Source: Cytophagales bacterium Alg240-R148 (GTDB lineage: Bacteria > Bacteroidota > Bacteroidia > Cytophagales > Cyclobacteriaceae). Taken from it: a stretch of 64,000 bases of DNA. The stretch spans positions 625,001 to 689,000 of the forward strand of contig LS999827.1 of NCBI GenBank assembly GCA_900537185.1. The letters are read 5' to 3'. The position numbers and the translations under genes are program-made. Below are positions 1 to 10,453 of this stretch, piece by piece (position 1 is the first letter of the stretch; the number at the start of each line of letters is the position of its first letter). Under the pieces are notes generated by a model. The model worked only from the letters and a program-made list of their open reading frames with translations, did no database searches and had not been told where the DNA came from.

Positions 1-3000
1 ATTCGTGCGCATCTATACAACCCGCCATGTTTTCAATTTCCAAACGGTAGCTGCCCTCCTGGGCAATCTCTACCACTGGGTCGGTGCTACTAAAACCATC
101 TGGGCCACTCCATTGGTAGCTTCCGGCATAACCTGGGTTGATTGTGAGTGGCGCACCAGGACATGTCTGAAAACTAGTAGACATATCGATGACAAACTTT
201 TCTGGATCTGTTATTGCAACTGTTATGGTATTGCTACACCCTATTGCATCCCTTACTTCAATGTTATAATCGCCGGCCGATAAATCATCCCTTTGCATCG
301 CTGTACTGCCATCGGGCCAGGTCACATTATAACTGCTGCCAGTTCCCCCAGTAAAATCCAACGCAACCGAACCATTGTTGTTACCAAAACAACTCGGGTT
401 TACAGTGTTGCTCGATGTTAATTCTATTGGAGTGGGTTCTGTTAATTGTACTTGGTACACAACAACACAACCGGTCTGGTCGCTCACTTCGGCCAAGTAG
501 GCGCCAGCAGACAAACCGGTTATGGTACTACCCGACATACCATTGTTCCAGTTGATGGTATAAGGTGCCACACCGTGGGTAATGGATAATTCTATAGTGC
601 CATCTTCTCCACCAAAACAACTGATATCGGTGGCCTGGCCCGTACTAATTTGAGGGCCATCTGAGCTATTGATTAAATACTGTTGGGATGTAGTACATCC
701 ATTGCCATCGGTTATTAACACAGCATACAAATCCGGACTCAACGATGTAATCGTTGCCACATTGCCAACCACTTGGTTGCTGCTGTTGCGCCATTCGTAG
801 CTGTAACCGGGTATTCCACCTTGGCCCACCACTTCTAGTGCACCATCGTTTCTACCACAGGTTGTCTCTTGTAAACCGACCAATTGAATCTCCAATTCTG
901 ACGGGCTGTTGATGCTTACGTCCGTACGGACTGTGCAAAAATTTTCATCTCTTATGTGTACCGTGTAATTACCGCTTATTAACCCATTGATCTGACTGCC
1001 TGCCAACCATGTGGTACCATCTAAGCTGTACGCATACACACCATTACCTCCCGTTACACTTAAATTTATACTCCCCGTTGCACTGCCAAAACAAACTACA
1101 TCGCTGGTGCTGCTGTTGGTGATAGATACCGCTTCTGGCGCTATTATTTCATAGGTCTTATTTTCTGTGCAACCGCGGGAATCTTCTATCTCTACGGTAT
1201 AACTGCCCGCCGACAAGCCGGTTATCTTAGAAGTTAACGCCCCTGTAGACCACCTAAAGGTAAAAGGACCGGTGCCTCCTGTTGAAAACGCAGTAAGTTC
1301 GGCATCATTAGCGCCTGCACAACTCATTTGATTGCCATTAAAGTCTTTGGCTGTGATATAGGGCACCAATGGACTCGGTGCGCTTAGCGTATAATGAAAA
1401 GTCTTGTTACATCCCTTCGAATCGGTCGCTACTACGGAGTAAGCTCCCGCTGGTTTGTTGGATATACTTGCCGTAGTTTCTCCACTCGACCACAAATAAC
1501 TGTAACCGGGTGAACCATTGCTTAAGCTAACACGCAAAATTCCATCGCTGCCTCCTGCGCAGCTAATGGGTTGGTCTTCATGAAACTGGGCCGTCATGGC
1601 TGGTTGTTCGCTGACCGCAATGTACTGGGTAGCTGAGGTGCAGTTGTCGTCCCGAATGCTGATGTTGTGGCTACCGGCTGGAAGGCCCGTAAATACAGGG
1701 CTGCTTTGGGTACTCGCCCCTCCATTTAATATATAACTTACATTGCCCGTTGTATTAACTACGTTGTTTACTGTGATGCTCCCGTCGCTGCCTCCAGCGC
1801 AAGATACATTGCTTGCTACCAATCCAAAACCTAGAGCAGAAGGATCGGTTAATGTTCTGTTGTAACTCCGGACACAGCCATTGGCGTCTTTTATATATAC
1901 CACATAACTGCCCGCACCCCGAGTAAAAACACCGCTGCTTTGGTAGTTTACACCGTCCAATGCGTACTGTTTGCTGCCTGAGCCTCCGCTTGACGAGACT
2001 GAAATCTGACCACTTTGTTCGCCGGTACACAAGGGATCTGTAAGGGTGATACTTCCTACAATTTGGTTCGGACCTGTTACCGTTACACTTCGATTGATCT
2101 TACAGTTATTAGCATCTTTGATATAAATGGTATGGCTGCCTTTCGATAGTCCATTGATAACTGGGTTGGTAGAATAACCGCTAGAAGAAGAGGTGCTGTA
2201 CCGCAAGGTACCGGTTCCTCCACTGGCTTGGATCTCTATGCTGCCATTGGAACTGTCAAAACAATCGGGCTCACTTAACAGATTAAAACCACTGTAGCTA
2301 ATTGCACTAGGGGCTGATATGGAAGCCGAACGTGTAGATACACACCCTTTGTTGTCTTTCACATATGCCGTATAATTGCCTGGTGATTGGTTGGTGAAAC
2401 TCGCACTGGTGCCATAGTTACTCCCATCCAATGAATACCGATACCCACCGTTGCCTCCCGACACACCGGTGATGTTGATGGTCCCTTTGCCACCATTACA
2501 CTGTGGGTTTACACTGCTGGCTGTAAAAGAGATCGCCGATTTCGCTGGTACCGCAACACTGTATTGACTCACCACAGAACCGCAAAAATCTTCGTGTTCG
2601 ATTTGTACTTTGTAATTGCCCGCTGGAAACAAATTACTCCCTCCCAATACCGAAGAATTTACAACCAGCCCACCGGTTGGGATCGATGAAAAATTAAACT
2701 GACCTACTACTGTACTCCCATTGCTTTTGTAAACGGTCATCACAAAGTTGTTGCTTGACTCTGATGCATACATTGACCGATTAAAACCTGTCAAAGTAAA
2801 TCCTCCATTACTTTCCCCCGAACACCTGGGTGCCTGCCCCGTGTGAGCAGTAGCTTTCAACGGAGTATTGCCGAAGAAATAAGGCCCCACCTGTTTGTAA
2901 GTACAGCTGCCTATCTTAGCTCTAAAAAAATAAGGTTTGTCCGTTTCTATAGGGTCTAGGGATTCATTGATAAATCCTTTAACTGATCCGGATAATTTAT

Positions 3001-3565
3001 TGTTAGAAAAGCTGATGGTCCTCCAAGTTCCTGTAGTTTCCTTTTTGTATTGCCAAGTGTAAGACGCAAATTCATAATCTGTTGCCGTAATTGAAATGGG
3101 AGAAGTCTCACAAAGAACATTGTTGGACGGAGCTGGGCTCGGGCTTAAATTGAAAGTAGTTGGTGACCAATTTATTCTCATGGTAATCGGAACATTCAAA
3201 GAGCCATCCGTTGTTTGAATTACAAAATCATAATTGGCACATGGCGAAGATCCTGAAAAACCATAGATCAATGTATAGTGGTATTCTGGGATTGCAGGTT
3301 GCCCCCCTAACAAACTAACTAAGTCAATTTCCAAATCCACATAACTAGTACTGGAAGTAAAGGTGTGTTCAGCGATTACATTGCCTACCGTTCCACTTGG
3401 CCTAACCGTCAAAATTTTAGTCCCTTCTGTAGAAACCATCTTTATCTCACCGTCCAATTTAAAGGTAGCCGGGCTTATAATGCTAAAAGTGATTTTAGTA
3501 TCCTGACCAAATAAAAAATTGGTGGTAAAAATAAAAAGCAACAAAAATCCAATTCTTTTCATCAT
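1..3565 (-). CDS. SprB-repeat cell-surface adhesin, C-terminal part cut by window edge
   Basis: Open from the start at 3565 to the left edge without a stop, so about 1188 codons are visible and the protein continues outside. It begins with a signal peptide (MMKRIGFLLLF..., ending near FGQ), then about 330 residues of Ig/PKD-like beta sequence. About eleven repeats of roughly 78 residues follow. Each has a Cys near its start (CxGxxDGS-like), a GG-G-Y core and an ending such as VKDxxGC, the pattern of the SprB repeat found in gliding-motility adhesins and other Bacteroidota surface proteins. Family knowledge: such proteins are T9SS cargo displayed on the outer surface and often sit beside a PorP/SprF-type barrel. 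The start overlaps the stop of the upstream gene (ATGATGA), so translation is probably coupled; the next ATG at 3562 is an equal alternative. Exact role is unknown. Confidence 0.85.
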   Translation of the reverse strand, partial: MMKRIGFLLLFIFTTNFLFGQDTKITFSIISPATFKLDGEIKMVSTEGTKILTVRPSGTVGNVIAEHTFTSSTSYVDLEIDLVSLLGGQPAIPEYHYTLIYGFSGSSPCANYDFVIQTTDGSLNVPITMRINWSPTTFNLSPSPAPSNNVLCETSPISITATDYEFASYTWQYKKETTGTWRTISFSNNKLSGSVKGFINESLDPIETDKPYFFRAKIGSCTYKQVGPYFFGNTPLKATAHTGQAPRCSGESNGGFTLTGFNRSMYASESSNNFVMTVYKSNGSTVVGQFNFSSIPTGGLVVNSSVLGGSNLFPAGNYKVQIEHEDFCGSVVSQYSVAVPAKSAISFTASSVNPQCNGGKGTINITGVSGGNGGYRYSLDGSNYGTSASFTNQSPGNYTAYVKDNKGCVSTRSASISAPSAISYSGFNLLSEPDCFDSSNGSIEIQASGGTGTLRYSTSSSSGYSTNPVINGLSKGSHTIYIKDANNCKINRSVTVTGPNQIVGSITLTDPLCTGEQSGQISVSSSGGSGSKQYALDGVNYQSSGVFTRGAGSYVVYIKDANGCVRSYNRTLTDPSALGFGLVASNVSCAGGSDGSITVNNVVNTTGNVSYILNGGASTQSSPVFTGLPAGSHNISIRDDNCTSATQYIAVSEQPAMTAQFHEDQPISCAGGSDGILRVSLSNGSPGYSYLWSSGETTASISNKPAGAYSVVATDSKGCNKTFHYTLSAPSPLVPYITAKDFNGNQMSCAGANDAELTAFSTGGTGPFTFRWSTGALTSKITGLSAGSYTVEIEDSRGCTENKTYEIIAPEAVSITNSSTSDVVCFGSATGSINLSVTGGNGVYAYSLDGTTWLAGSQINGLISGNYTVHIRDENFCTVRTDVSINSPSELEIQLVGLQETTCGRNDGALEVVGQGGIPGYSYEWRNSSNQVVGNVATITSLSPDLYAVLITDGNGCTTSQQYLINSSDGPQISTGQATDISCFGGEDGTIELSITHGVAPYTINWNNGMSGSTITGLSAGAYLAEVSDQTGCVVVYQVQLTEPTPIELTSSNTVNPSCFGNNNGSVALDFTGGTGSSYNVTWPDGSTAMQRDDLSAGDYNIEVRDAIGCSNTITVAITDPEKFVIDMSTSFQTCPGAPLTINPGYAGSYQWSGPDGFSSTDPVVEIAQEGSYRLEIENMAGCIDAHE

Positions 3566-5556
3566 ATCACTATTTTATTACTAGAAATAGACCTTCCATC
3601 CTTCATTCTAAAGTAGAAAATATATTCGTCTCCTTTTTTAAATTCCTGTTCTTCAAACAAATTTTCATCTCCATTGAGCTGTAAATACTGTTGAAAAACT
3701 GCCCCAGAAACTTTTTTATAAACATCGATTTTTCTAACTCCCTTGAGTTCCCACTGGAACCTATACCTGCCATTTTTACGGTCGATTTTGGCACTCACCG
3801 TGGTCTTTTCTTTGTCTTCTTCAATGGTACTGCGGCAAGTCAAAGTCTGAGAATAACCCGATTCATTTCCAGTGCTATCAACGGCCGACAACCTTATTTG
3901 AATTCTTCTCCTTTCATTCTCGTAAACCAACTTGTCCTTTCCCGGGGCAAAGGATTTTGCCATGATCCAGCCCGCAGAATCCAATACATACAAACGATGG
4001 CCTGCAAGGTCAGCACTAGGGCTCGGAGCAAATGCAACACTAATTTCTTTTTCTCCTACTACACACTTTTTTAAAACGGGAGTAATAGGTGGATGCACAT
4101 CTTTGCGCAATACTTCTAGAATTTCCGAATATTCTGATCCATTGTTTCTATAGTCAAAAGCCTGTATCCTGTAATAGGTTGTTTTATTCAATGTTGTTTT
4201 TAAACTATCATAATGCGCATTATAGGTTATTGGCTCCGCGGTTATTAAAGTATACTCACCTTCCTTAAAGTTTGACCGATACACCCTATACCCCGCCAAA
4301 TCATTTTCTTCATTGGCAGCCCATTGAATTATAGGGTTGCCCAATGTATCCAATTCGTATTGCAGTTTGGTTGGCTGTGCCGGGGCAATGCTATCTGGCA
4401 ATTGAACCAAGTAAGGAAAAGAGTGCCTTACCGAACCGTTTTTAAGGCGTTGTTCGACCCGGATGTACCCAGAATTAATGGATTCTATTTTAAGCAAATT
4501 GTCTTGTTCCCAACTGCTTTCAATTGGTGCAAATTGCTCTCTATTTCTAGATAATGCCAATTGGTATTGTTGTTTGTTCTTTATGGGCTCGTTTAATTGT
4601 ACCCACATCGCATTTTCTTTTGCTTCTATTTTCTCTATTTGTACACTTAAGAATTCATCTCGGTTTATTTCAACCGAAACTGGTTCAGAGGCTGTTGATT
4701 TTTCTCCAAATGCAGATAGCCCAATGACTCGGTATATTGGCTTCGTAATTCCTGTTACCAAGCTATCCATTTTCATTGCCCATTTTCTACTGCCCTCCTT
4801 TGTTATTGCCAGTTGGGAGGTTTTTGTTAAGGATTGATAGGATTTCCCACCATCGATGGATCGTTCTACTAAGTAAGAGGTAAAACTTTTTTCCAAATAG
4901 GTTATTTCCCATTGAACAATTACGGACTTTTTATCCGCTCGAACCCCTTTTATAACTGGTATTGGCAATGGTGGCGCTTTGGCGCCTTCAATAAATGCTC
5001 CTTGGCAAGGCACTTCAATATTGTCCAGTTGGAGTACCACTTTGTATAAATACTTTTCATTTTCTTCTATGTTCGCATCCACAAAACCCAGCCCCGAAAG
5101 AAGGGCCGTGTTAAAGTCCATGTCCGCTGCGTACAAGGCAAATGAAAATTGATTTTCCTGTAATGTCGATACGTTGTAGGCATCAAATGGTGTCGCTTGA
5201 TCAAGGTCCATTTCAAAATCATCACCATATATGGCCTGCGCACTTACTGCTGCATAATCACTGCTTTCTGCGGCCTTTTCGAAATCTTCTAATGCGGCCG
5301 GTCCAATTATCTGCCCTCCATTTAACCGCTTAATTTCTGGATTTTCTAATAACGCTCCATTTCTCAATACAGTGGTCCGCTCCAACACATAACCCACTTG
5401 ATTGGCCAACTTCCAAACAACAGCATTGTTTGGTGCCCACCGAATGTGCATTTTACCATCAATGGGTTTGGCAATAACAAAAACCATGTCCTGGTTATCC
5501 TGAGCCCATGAAAAGGAACTCAAAGTAATAAACACTAAAAAAATAACACCTCTCAT
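3562..5556 (-). CDS. Exported fibronectin type III-like protein
   Basis: A 664-residue protein with a clean signal peptide (MRGVIFLVFITLSSFSWAQ). Residues ~20-190 are an N-terminal module of unknown type with IRWAP and ERTTV segments. From ~195 to the end come several beta-sandwich segments resembling fibronectin type III: ~195-300, ~393-485 (QWAANEENDLAGYRVYRS is typical) and ~490-575, with a last one to 664. No catalytic motif or T9SS sorting tail is visible. It starts three bases after the stop of the 1520-residue gene and its stop overlaps the adhesin start, so the three form one operon. It is probably an extracellular or periplasmic binding or scaffold partner of its two neighbours; that is inferred from context only. 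Confidence 0.8.
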   Translation of the reverse strand: MRGVIFLVFITLSSFSWAQDNQDMVFVIAKPIDGKMHIRWAPNNAVVWKLANQVGYVLERTTVLRNGALLENPEIKRLNGGQIIGPAALEDFEKAAESSDYAAVSAQAIYGDDFEMDLDQATPFDAYNVSTLQENQFSFALYAADMDFNTALLSGLGFVDANIEENEKYLYKVVLQLDNIEVPCQGAFIEGAKAPPLPIPVIKGVRADKKSVIVQWEITYLEKSFTSYLVERSIDGGKSYQSLTKTSQLAITKEGSRKWAMKMDSLVTGITKPIYRVIGLSAFGEKSTASEPVSVEINRDEFLSVQIEKIEAKENAMWVQLNEPIKNKQQYQLALSRNREQFAPIESSWEQDNLLKIESINSGYIRVEQRLKNGSVRHSFPYLVQLPDSIAPAQPTKLQYELDTLGNPIIQWAANEENDLAGYRVYRSNFKEGEYTLITAEPITYNAHYDSLKTTLNKTTYYRIQAFDYRNNGSEYSEILEVLRKDVHPPITPVLKKCVVGEKEISVAFAPSPSADLAGHRLYVLDSAGWIMAKSFAPGKDKLVYENERRRIQIRLSAVDSTGNESGYSQTLTCRSTIEEDKEKTTVSAKIDRKNGRYRFQWELKGVRKIDVYKKVSGAVFQQYLQLNGDENLFEEQEFKKGDEYIFYFRMKDGRSISSNKIVI

Positions 5557-5559
5557 ACC

Positions 5560-8500
5560 TTATAAATCACCTACCTTGTTTTGTTTAGTAAAAGTATATT
5601 CGCTCGTTTTAACATTGGTTCCAGGCAAGGTATAGAATACCTTGAACTGATATGCCCCTTGCCTTATTACTGGAAACAGAGTGGAAACAATTTTTTCCAT
5701 TTTTGGATCCATGCCTGCTTTTATTTCATAGTTCGACACAATTTTTGACTGAAGCTCCACCCAATCATAAAACATGTAAAATGGCAAACTATATTTTAAA
5801 TAAACAGACCCTGCCACCGCCCCATCACTTAATGTAGTTACAAATACATCTTGGTCAATAGTCATGGCTTTAACCGGCAATAAACCCAACACATCTGTAT
5901 TCCGGTTGTTGATGGTTAGGTTGGTTGCAATAGGGTAATTGTTATATATAACCGGCTGGACATCTTCGTCTAAGTACCGGTTGCCCGTAGCCGTGGCTTC
6001 AAATTGTAACAACGGCGTATTGTCACTAAACCTGTTTCCGCTTATTTCAGCCTCGTCAAACAATTCGGAAGTATTGTAGGTACTGGATAACTGGTGTACC
6101 CGCCAAGGCACTAACAAATCTCTAAAAGTGGTACTGTTTTTAAATATAGCTTCTGCTTTTTCCCCAAAAGTGTTGTACTTGCTTACTCTAAACTGTGCTT
6201 CATAGATTAACTTGTCGTCCAAATTTTTAATCCCTTTATCCGCTTTTTTGGTGGTGATCTCTACAGTCCCATCTCCACTACCAGCATCCTTTTTTTCATT
6301 TTTAACATTGCGATCTACATTCTTATTTTCTAAAGTGGATTGATTAACCAGCTCAAAAGCATATACAGAAGATTGGTCCAAGTCCGAGGGCATTTCAAAA
6401 TTGACCTGTCTCTGGCTGTTGGCATATTGAATGGCAATTTGATGATGGTTGCCTTTGCTACTATTTAATTTCCCTACTTTTTGCCACCCTTCGCTTGATT
6501 CAAACAAATAAGGCTGACCACGTTTTAGCTTGATGTAGCCATCTTGGTGTTCCTTTTGGTAATAATTGTACATACCAACCACTGGGTAACTGTATTGCAC
6601 ATTGCTTGCGGGAATAAAGTCTGGCGCTTCACCTGTTGTAAATTCCAACACTTTAGATTCTTTGTATATGGTTCCATCCACTACAACCGATTTCCAAACC
6701 CCTCCATAAAACTCTTCAAAACTAACAGCCACTTTAAGTTGTAGCTGCTTCTTTGGAGGAAGTACATCAAATGCTTCAAAAGCTACTACATCATTTTCCA
6801 CATTCCATTTAAGGTTACCGGTTATGGTATTGCTGCCATCGTACACATTAAATTCATCCAGTTTAATTCTGAATGATTTTTTCTTCCCGTCGTTGTCTAC
6901 CATTTCAAAGTTTTTGTCTATTGGCATATTAAACAAGGCCTGTGGTGTTCCAAAAACATCGACGTCTTTTTCTGCTTCTTTTGGTGTCAGGTCTGCAATT
7001 ACTTTAACACCTTCCACCACACTTCCGCCTACTATTTCACATTCTTCTCCAATTACTACTTCAAAACGGCAACTTCCGCTAACAAGCCCACCCAATACCC
7101 GGTATCGCCCGCCCACAATTCCCCGCATCCAAAATGGATTCGGCAGCTTAGCCTGAAGCACCGCTGCGGCGCCTATGGACAAAATCTCTATATTTTTTCC
7201 CTTTCCAAATACTTTTACACGTATGCCAATACTGCCTTCAAAATAGGCATATGCCTGACCATTGGCATACCAGCCATTCATACCGATGGGTCCATTCCTG
7301 CCAGCACATTCAGCGGAACCATAATCTTTTAACATCAAATCAAACCCAGCACCAGCGGCAAAACGACCATAAAACATTAAAAAGTTAAGGTCTCCTGTAT
7401 CAACAGATAAAGAGGCTCCAAACCCAATACCTTGGCCCAGTCCCAACGCATTTTCATCTTTCATATAATCCAGATCGATGCCGCCTAGAATATCTGAAAC
7501 CTCGGGTGGTGGAGGTGGGCTACCTGGTATTTTGGTGCCCATCATAAAGTAACTGTCTACTTGCGCACTTATGGGGCCAATGCCCGCTTTGAGCCCTACG
7601 CGGTTGTCTGGAGTGCCTGCATAAAAATACCATTCACTAGGCGCAAAATGCATGACGGCCCAACCAGCCAAATTATTGGGACCGATCCCTTTTATTAGGC
7701 CTCCAGCTACATTGGCATAAATTTTAAAATTGCCATGCAAGGTGCTGTTCTCAAAATCGTAATTGATCATTACATTGGCAGAAAGAGAAGCACCAGACTC
7801 TGCGGTACCTTCTTCCAAGCTTCCTATAATATCGTTTAAATCATTGTTGCCCGAAGCGTCTAAACCAGTACCAAACAAGCTCAAATTGCCCAATTTTTCT
7901 GCTTTCTCAGTCAGTTTGGTTACTTTACTCTTGAGTTTGCTTGTGTTAATTGCAACAGGATCTGACATAAAATATCCATTCCCTCCTAGGCTAATGTTTC
8001 TAATGCCACCGGACTTAAAAAAATTCATTTCAAAAAGCACGTCTCCATTAAAGCTTTTTTCGCTAGTGGTATTGGCAAAATACAAGGAGGCCTTGAGCCC
8101 CAGCCCTGCATTAACATCCGGTATATATACTGCTCCAGAGGCAGTCTGCCCCAATTCGCTCCCTACACCACTGGCAGCCAGCTTCATCCCATAATATCCT
8201 CCTCCTCCAAACCCAGAAATACCAATTGGCGGAATCATAGGTATAGGAGTTGGAAAAGTTGCCATGGCATCGGCATACCAATACCGGTGTCCTTCAACAT
8301 TTCCAAATATGGCTGTTGCTGCAACTTTAATTCCTGGTTTAAACTCGGCTTGAATCTGACCGTTGAAGCCACTTCCGTAATCTATATCCTCTTCATAATG
8401 GGTTAAACTGCCTTTGAATTTGAAGGCGGTTTGGTCTACGTCTATGCTTATTTTGCGTACTTTTGTTTGAACAAAACGCCATTTTTGTCGACCGTTTTCA

Positions 8501-10122
8501 GTATGCATACCACCAACCACGGTTACCCCACCTTCCCCATTAAATGCGCCTCCATTTTTACCAGTCAAATGAACCAGCATATCAAAATCCAGGCCTACCT
8601 GGTTGTTTTCTAAAGTTTTAAACTGAGCGCCTTCTAAGGATATAGGGAAATTTCCCAAACGTTGTCTATCTGCATTGGCTCCGTAGGATATTAACCCCAC
8701 TTCCAGATAAGGTTCTACCGAACGAACTGTTAAGTTTTCAAAGTCAATGTCCGCCAAGTTCATGGCATCTTCGCCGTCCTTTCCTGCTGCATTGATGTTC
8801 ATTTTGCCATGCAAAGTAGCTTCTGGGTAAAAAGTGTCTCCAATAAGAGATACCCGTATGGTGGATGCTTCGTAAATGGTTACTTCACTGGCATTAAATA
8901 CTGGGAATTCTATGTTTTCTTGTGGATCCACTGCAAAGAAATATTCATTGTCTGCTGTGATCGTAGCAGAATAAGCAAATGGCGTTTGATCGGAAGCAAT
9001 GGGTACTTTCATTTCGCCCTTAAAACCGGCTGAAACTAAGTCGTTGCCTACCAAATGAATCCCCAAAGAGTCTAAAGAATAGGCCCAGCCATTCATGTCT
9101 CCATCATCGGTGTTAATCAAATTGGTTCCTTTAAATAAGCCCGATACCCCCTGCTCATCGATGACCATGTTTTTTGCGCTCAATTCGGTACGACCAGAAT
9201 GGCTTTTGCTTTTGAATTGTCTGGGCAATCGAACCGACAATTCTTTGATGTATACACCGCGCCAAGTGTTCGGGTTTTCAGGAATCCCGTTGGCCTGGTA
9301 GCCTTCTGGGAATACAATGTTGTTGGAGTTTTGATAGTCACTAAAATCAAATATGGCTTCTTTTACGGTTACACCAACTCCTTTCGCTGATTTTAACTGA
9401 AAGGGAGGAATATTAAGAGACACTATTAAATCATTCCAATTGGTGATCACCGTTTGAAAATGTGCATCCACATTGCCATCAATTACTTTGCCTTCTCCAT
9501 TTTCTGGCAACAACAAATCTCTAGAAAAACGCAACAAAGCTTCGATACCCATGTCTTTAAAACCATCACAATCCATGGCCACATAAGTGTTGGATTTGGT
9601 TGCATTTCCTTTTAAAATAATTTGAGATTTTTCTCCATTTAGGTTGATGGCATAATCCCCGATTAACTCCAACCTTCCTTCTGATATACCTCCTTTGCGT
9701 GTAAATTTTATGCCACGCCCCATAAAAGACAGTGTTTTACCGTTTTGAGGCATTTTAAATTCCATGAAAGCTTCCAATTCGGCATAACCGGGCTTTAATT
9801 TCATGGAAGCTATTCCAATAGTGTATTCGATGCCCCCTATGTTTTGGGAAATGCCAACTGGTAGGGTCATCATTGTTTTTTCGTCGAGGTGGCGAACAAA
9901 ATTGCCCATTTCCTTGATCTTGCCAATTACTTCTCGAGATTTTTGCACGTAGTACAACGCGGAATCTACCCCACCACTGTACATAGGGCCTTCCAAATAA
10001 AGCCCATCTTCTTGTAGCAACGATACTGGTGGCAACACCTCGTTTACCAAACTATCGGTATTGGCTATTGCTTGTGAAAAATTAAAAAATACTAAGATGG
10101 CAAACAAAAACAAACCTCTCAT
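5560..10122 (-). CDS. Giant exported protein of unrecognised family (~1520 aa)
   Basis: I chose ATG 10122 because it gives a standard signal peptide (MRGLFLFAILVFFNFSQAIA); the frame stays open upstream with ATGs at 10134 and 10182 (alternative of 1540 residues). The protein is long, rich in beta-type sequence and glycine, with repeated Ile/Val-Gly patterns (about residues 50-650), a glycine-rich stretch with a small coiled segment (KLKSKVTKLTEKAEKLG) near the middle, a Pro-rich spot (GSPPPPPEVS) and a C-terminal third of likely Ig-like domains. There is no recognisable enzyme motif and no T9SS tail. I do not recognise the family by name. I have a vague, unverified memory of proteins like it beside fibronectin-type and SprB-repeat genes in other Bacteroidota. 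It heads a tight operon with the two following genes and probably forms an envelope or surface assembly with them. Confidence 0.75.
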   Translation of the reverse strand: MRGLFLFAILVFFNFSQAIANTDSLVNEVLPPVSLLQEDGLYLEGPMYSGGVDSALYYVQKSREVIGKIKEMGNFVRHLDEKTMMTLPVGISQNIGGIEYTIGIASMKLKPGYAELEAFMEFKMPQNGKTLSFMGRGIKFTRKGGISEGRLELIGDYAINLNGEKSQIILKGNATKSNTYVAMDCDGFKDMGIEALLRFSRDLLLPENGEGKVIDGNVDAHFQTVITNWNDLIVSLNIPPFQLKSAKGVGVTVKEAIFDFSDYQNSNNIVFPEGYQANGIPENPNTWRGVYIKELSVRLPRQFKSKSHSGRTELSAKNMVIDEQGVSGLFKGTNLINTDDGDMNGWAYSLDSLGIHLVGNDLVSAGFKGEMKVPIASDQTPFAYSATITADNEYFFAVDPQENIEFPVFNASEVTIYEASTIRVSLIGDTFYPEATLHGKMNINAAGKDGEDAMNLADIDFENLTVRSVEPYLEVGLISYGANADRQRLGNFPISLEGAQFKTLENNQVGLDFDMLVHLTGKNGGAFNGEGGVTVVGGMHTENGRQKWRFVQTKVRKISIDVDQTAFKFKGSLTHYEEDIDYGSGFNGQIQAEFKPGIKVAATAIFGNVEGHRYWYADAMATFPTPIPMIPPIGISGFGGGGYYGMKLAASGVGSELGQTASGAVYIPDVNAGLGLKASLYFANTTSEKSFNGDVLFEMNFFKSGGIRNISLGGNGYFMSDPVAINTSKLKSKVTKLTEKAEKLGNLSLFGTGLDASGNNDLNDIIGSLEEGTAESGASLSANVMINYDFENSTLHGNFKIYANVAGGLIKGIGPNNLAGWAVMHFAPSEWYFYAGTPDNRVGLKAGIGPISAQVDSYFMMGTKIPGSPPPPPEVSDILGGIDLDYMKDENALGLGQGIGFGASLSVDTGDLNFLMFYGRFAAGAGFDLMLKDYGSAECAGRNGPIGMNGWYANGQAYAYFEGSIGIRVKVFGKGKNIEILSIGAAAVLQAKLPNPFWMRGIVGGRYRVLGGLVSGSCRFEVVIGEECEIVGGSVVEGVKVIADLTPKEAEKDVDVFGTPQALFNMPIDKNFEMVDNDGKKKSFRIKLDEFNVYDGSNTITGNLKWNVENDVVAFEAFDVLPPKKQLQLKVAVSFEEFYGGVWKSVVVDGTIYKESKVLEFTTGEAPDFIPASNVQYSYPVVGMYNYYQKEHQDGYIKLKRGQPYLFESSEGWQKVGKLNSSKGNHHQIAIQYANSQRQVNFEMPSDLDQSSVYAFELVNQSTLENKNVDRNVKNEKKDAGSGDGTVEITTKKADKGIKNLDDKLIYEAQFRVSKYNTFGEKAEAIFKNSTTFRDLLVPWRVHQLSSTYNTSELFDEAEISGNRFSDNTPLLQFEATATGNRYLDEDVQPVIYNNYPIATNLTINNRNTDVLGLLPVKAMTIDQDVFVTTLSDGAVAGSVYLKYSLPFYMFYDWVELQSKIVSNYEIKAGMDPKMEKIVSTLFPVIRQGAYQFKVFYTLPGTNVKTSEYTFTKQNKVGDL

Positions 10123-10453
10123 AAAATGTAGCATCAATGGAATACTTCCAACATAAAAATAACTAGATACAAAAATAATCAAAGGGAACCATTGGAAACA
10201 AATTATAAGGATGCGTTACATTACATGCAATACCATATTGATAAAATGCAATTTTTATCGTTTTTATTTAAAAAACTCCAAATTATTGCCCAAAGGTTAA
10301 GAACTGCGTTAACATAAGAATTATTTTCTTACATGGCCTCCTTTTGCCCCTTGCTTTCCAATTTTATGCCTGCCCAAAATTTTATTGCGCTCAAAAAGAT
10401 AAATGCCCCTTCTGCCATGTTCACACCATGCCAAATGGGACATCTATTAAACG
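10123..10453. other. Intergenic region between protease gene and giant-protein operon
   Basis: Non-coding stretch of 331 bases that must hold the promoter of the minus-strand operon starting at 10122 and the 3' end of the protease transcript. An AT-rich inverted repeat of 7 bp arms (GATAAAA / TTTTATC, 10240-10259) is present but weak as a terminator. I could not find a convincing TAnnTTTG promoter box. No short gene or RNA is recognisable. Confidence 0.4.

Noticed and set aside
1-2530. Regular repeats of about 235 bases
   Set aside because: They are protein-coding SprB repeats with diverged DNA, not CRISPR units or tandem DNA repeats: the similarity is at residue level and no short identical repeats with spacers exist.
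10240-10259. AT-rich inverted repeat as terminator of the protease gene
   Set aside because: Stem has only one G-C pair at its end and lies about 200 bases after the stop; too weak to list as a terminator.
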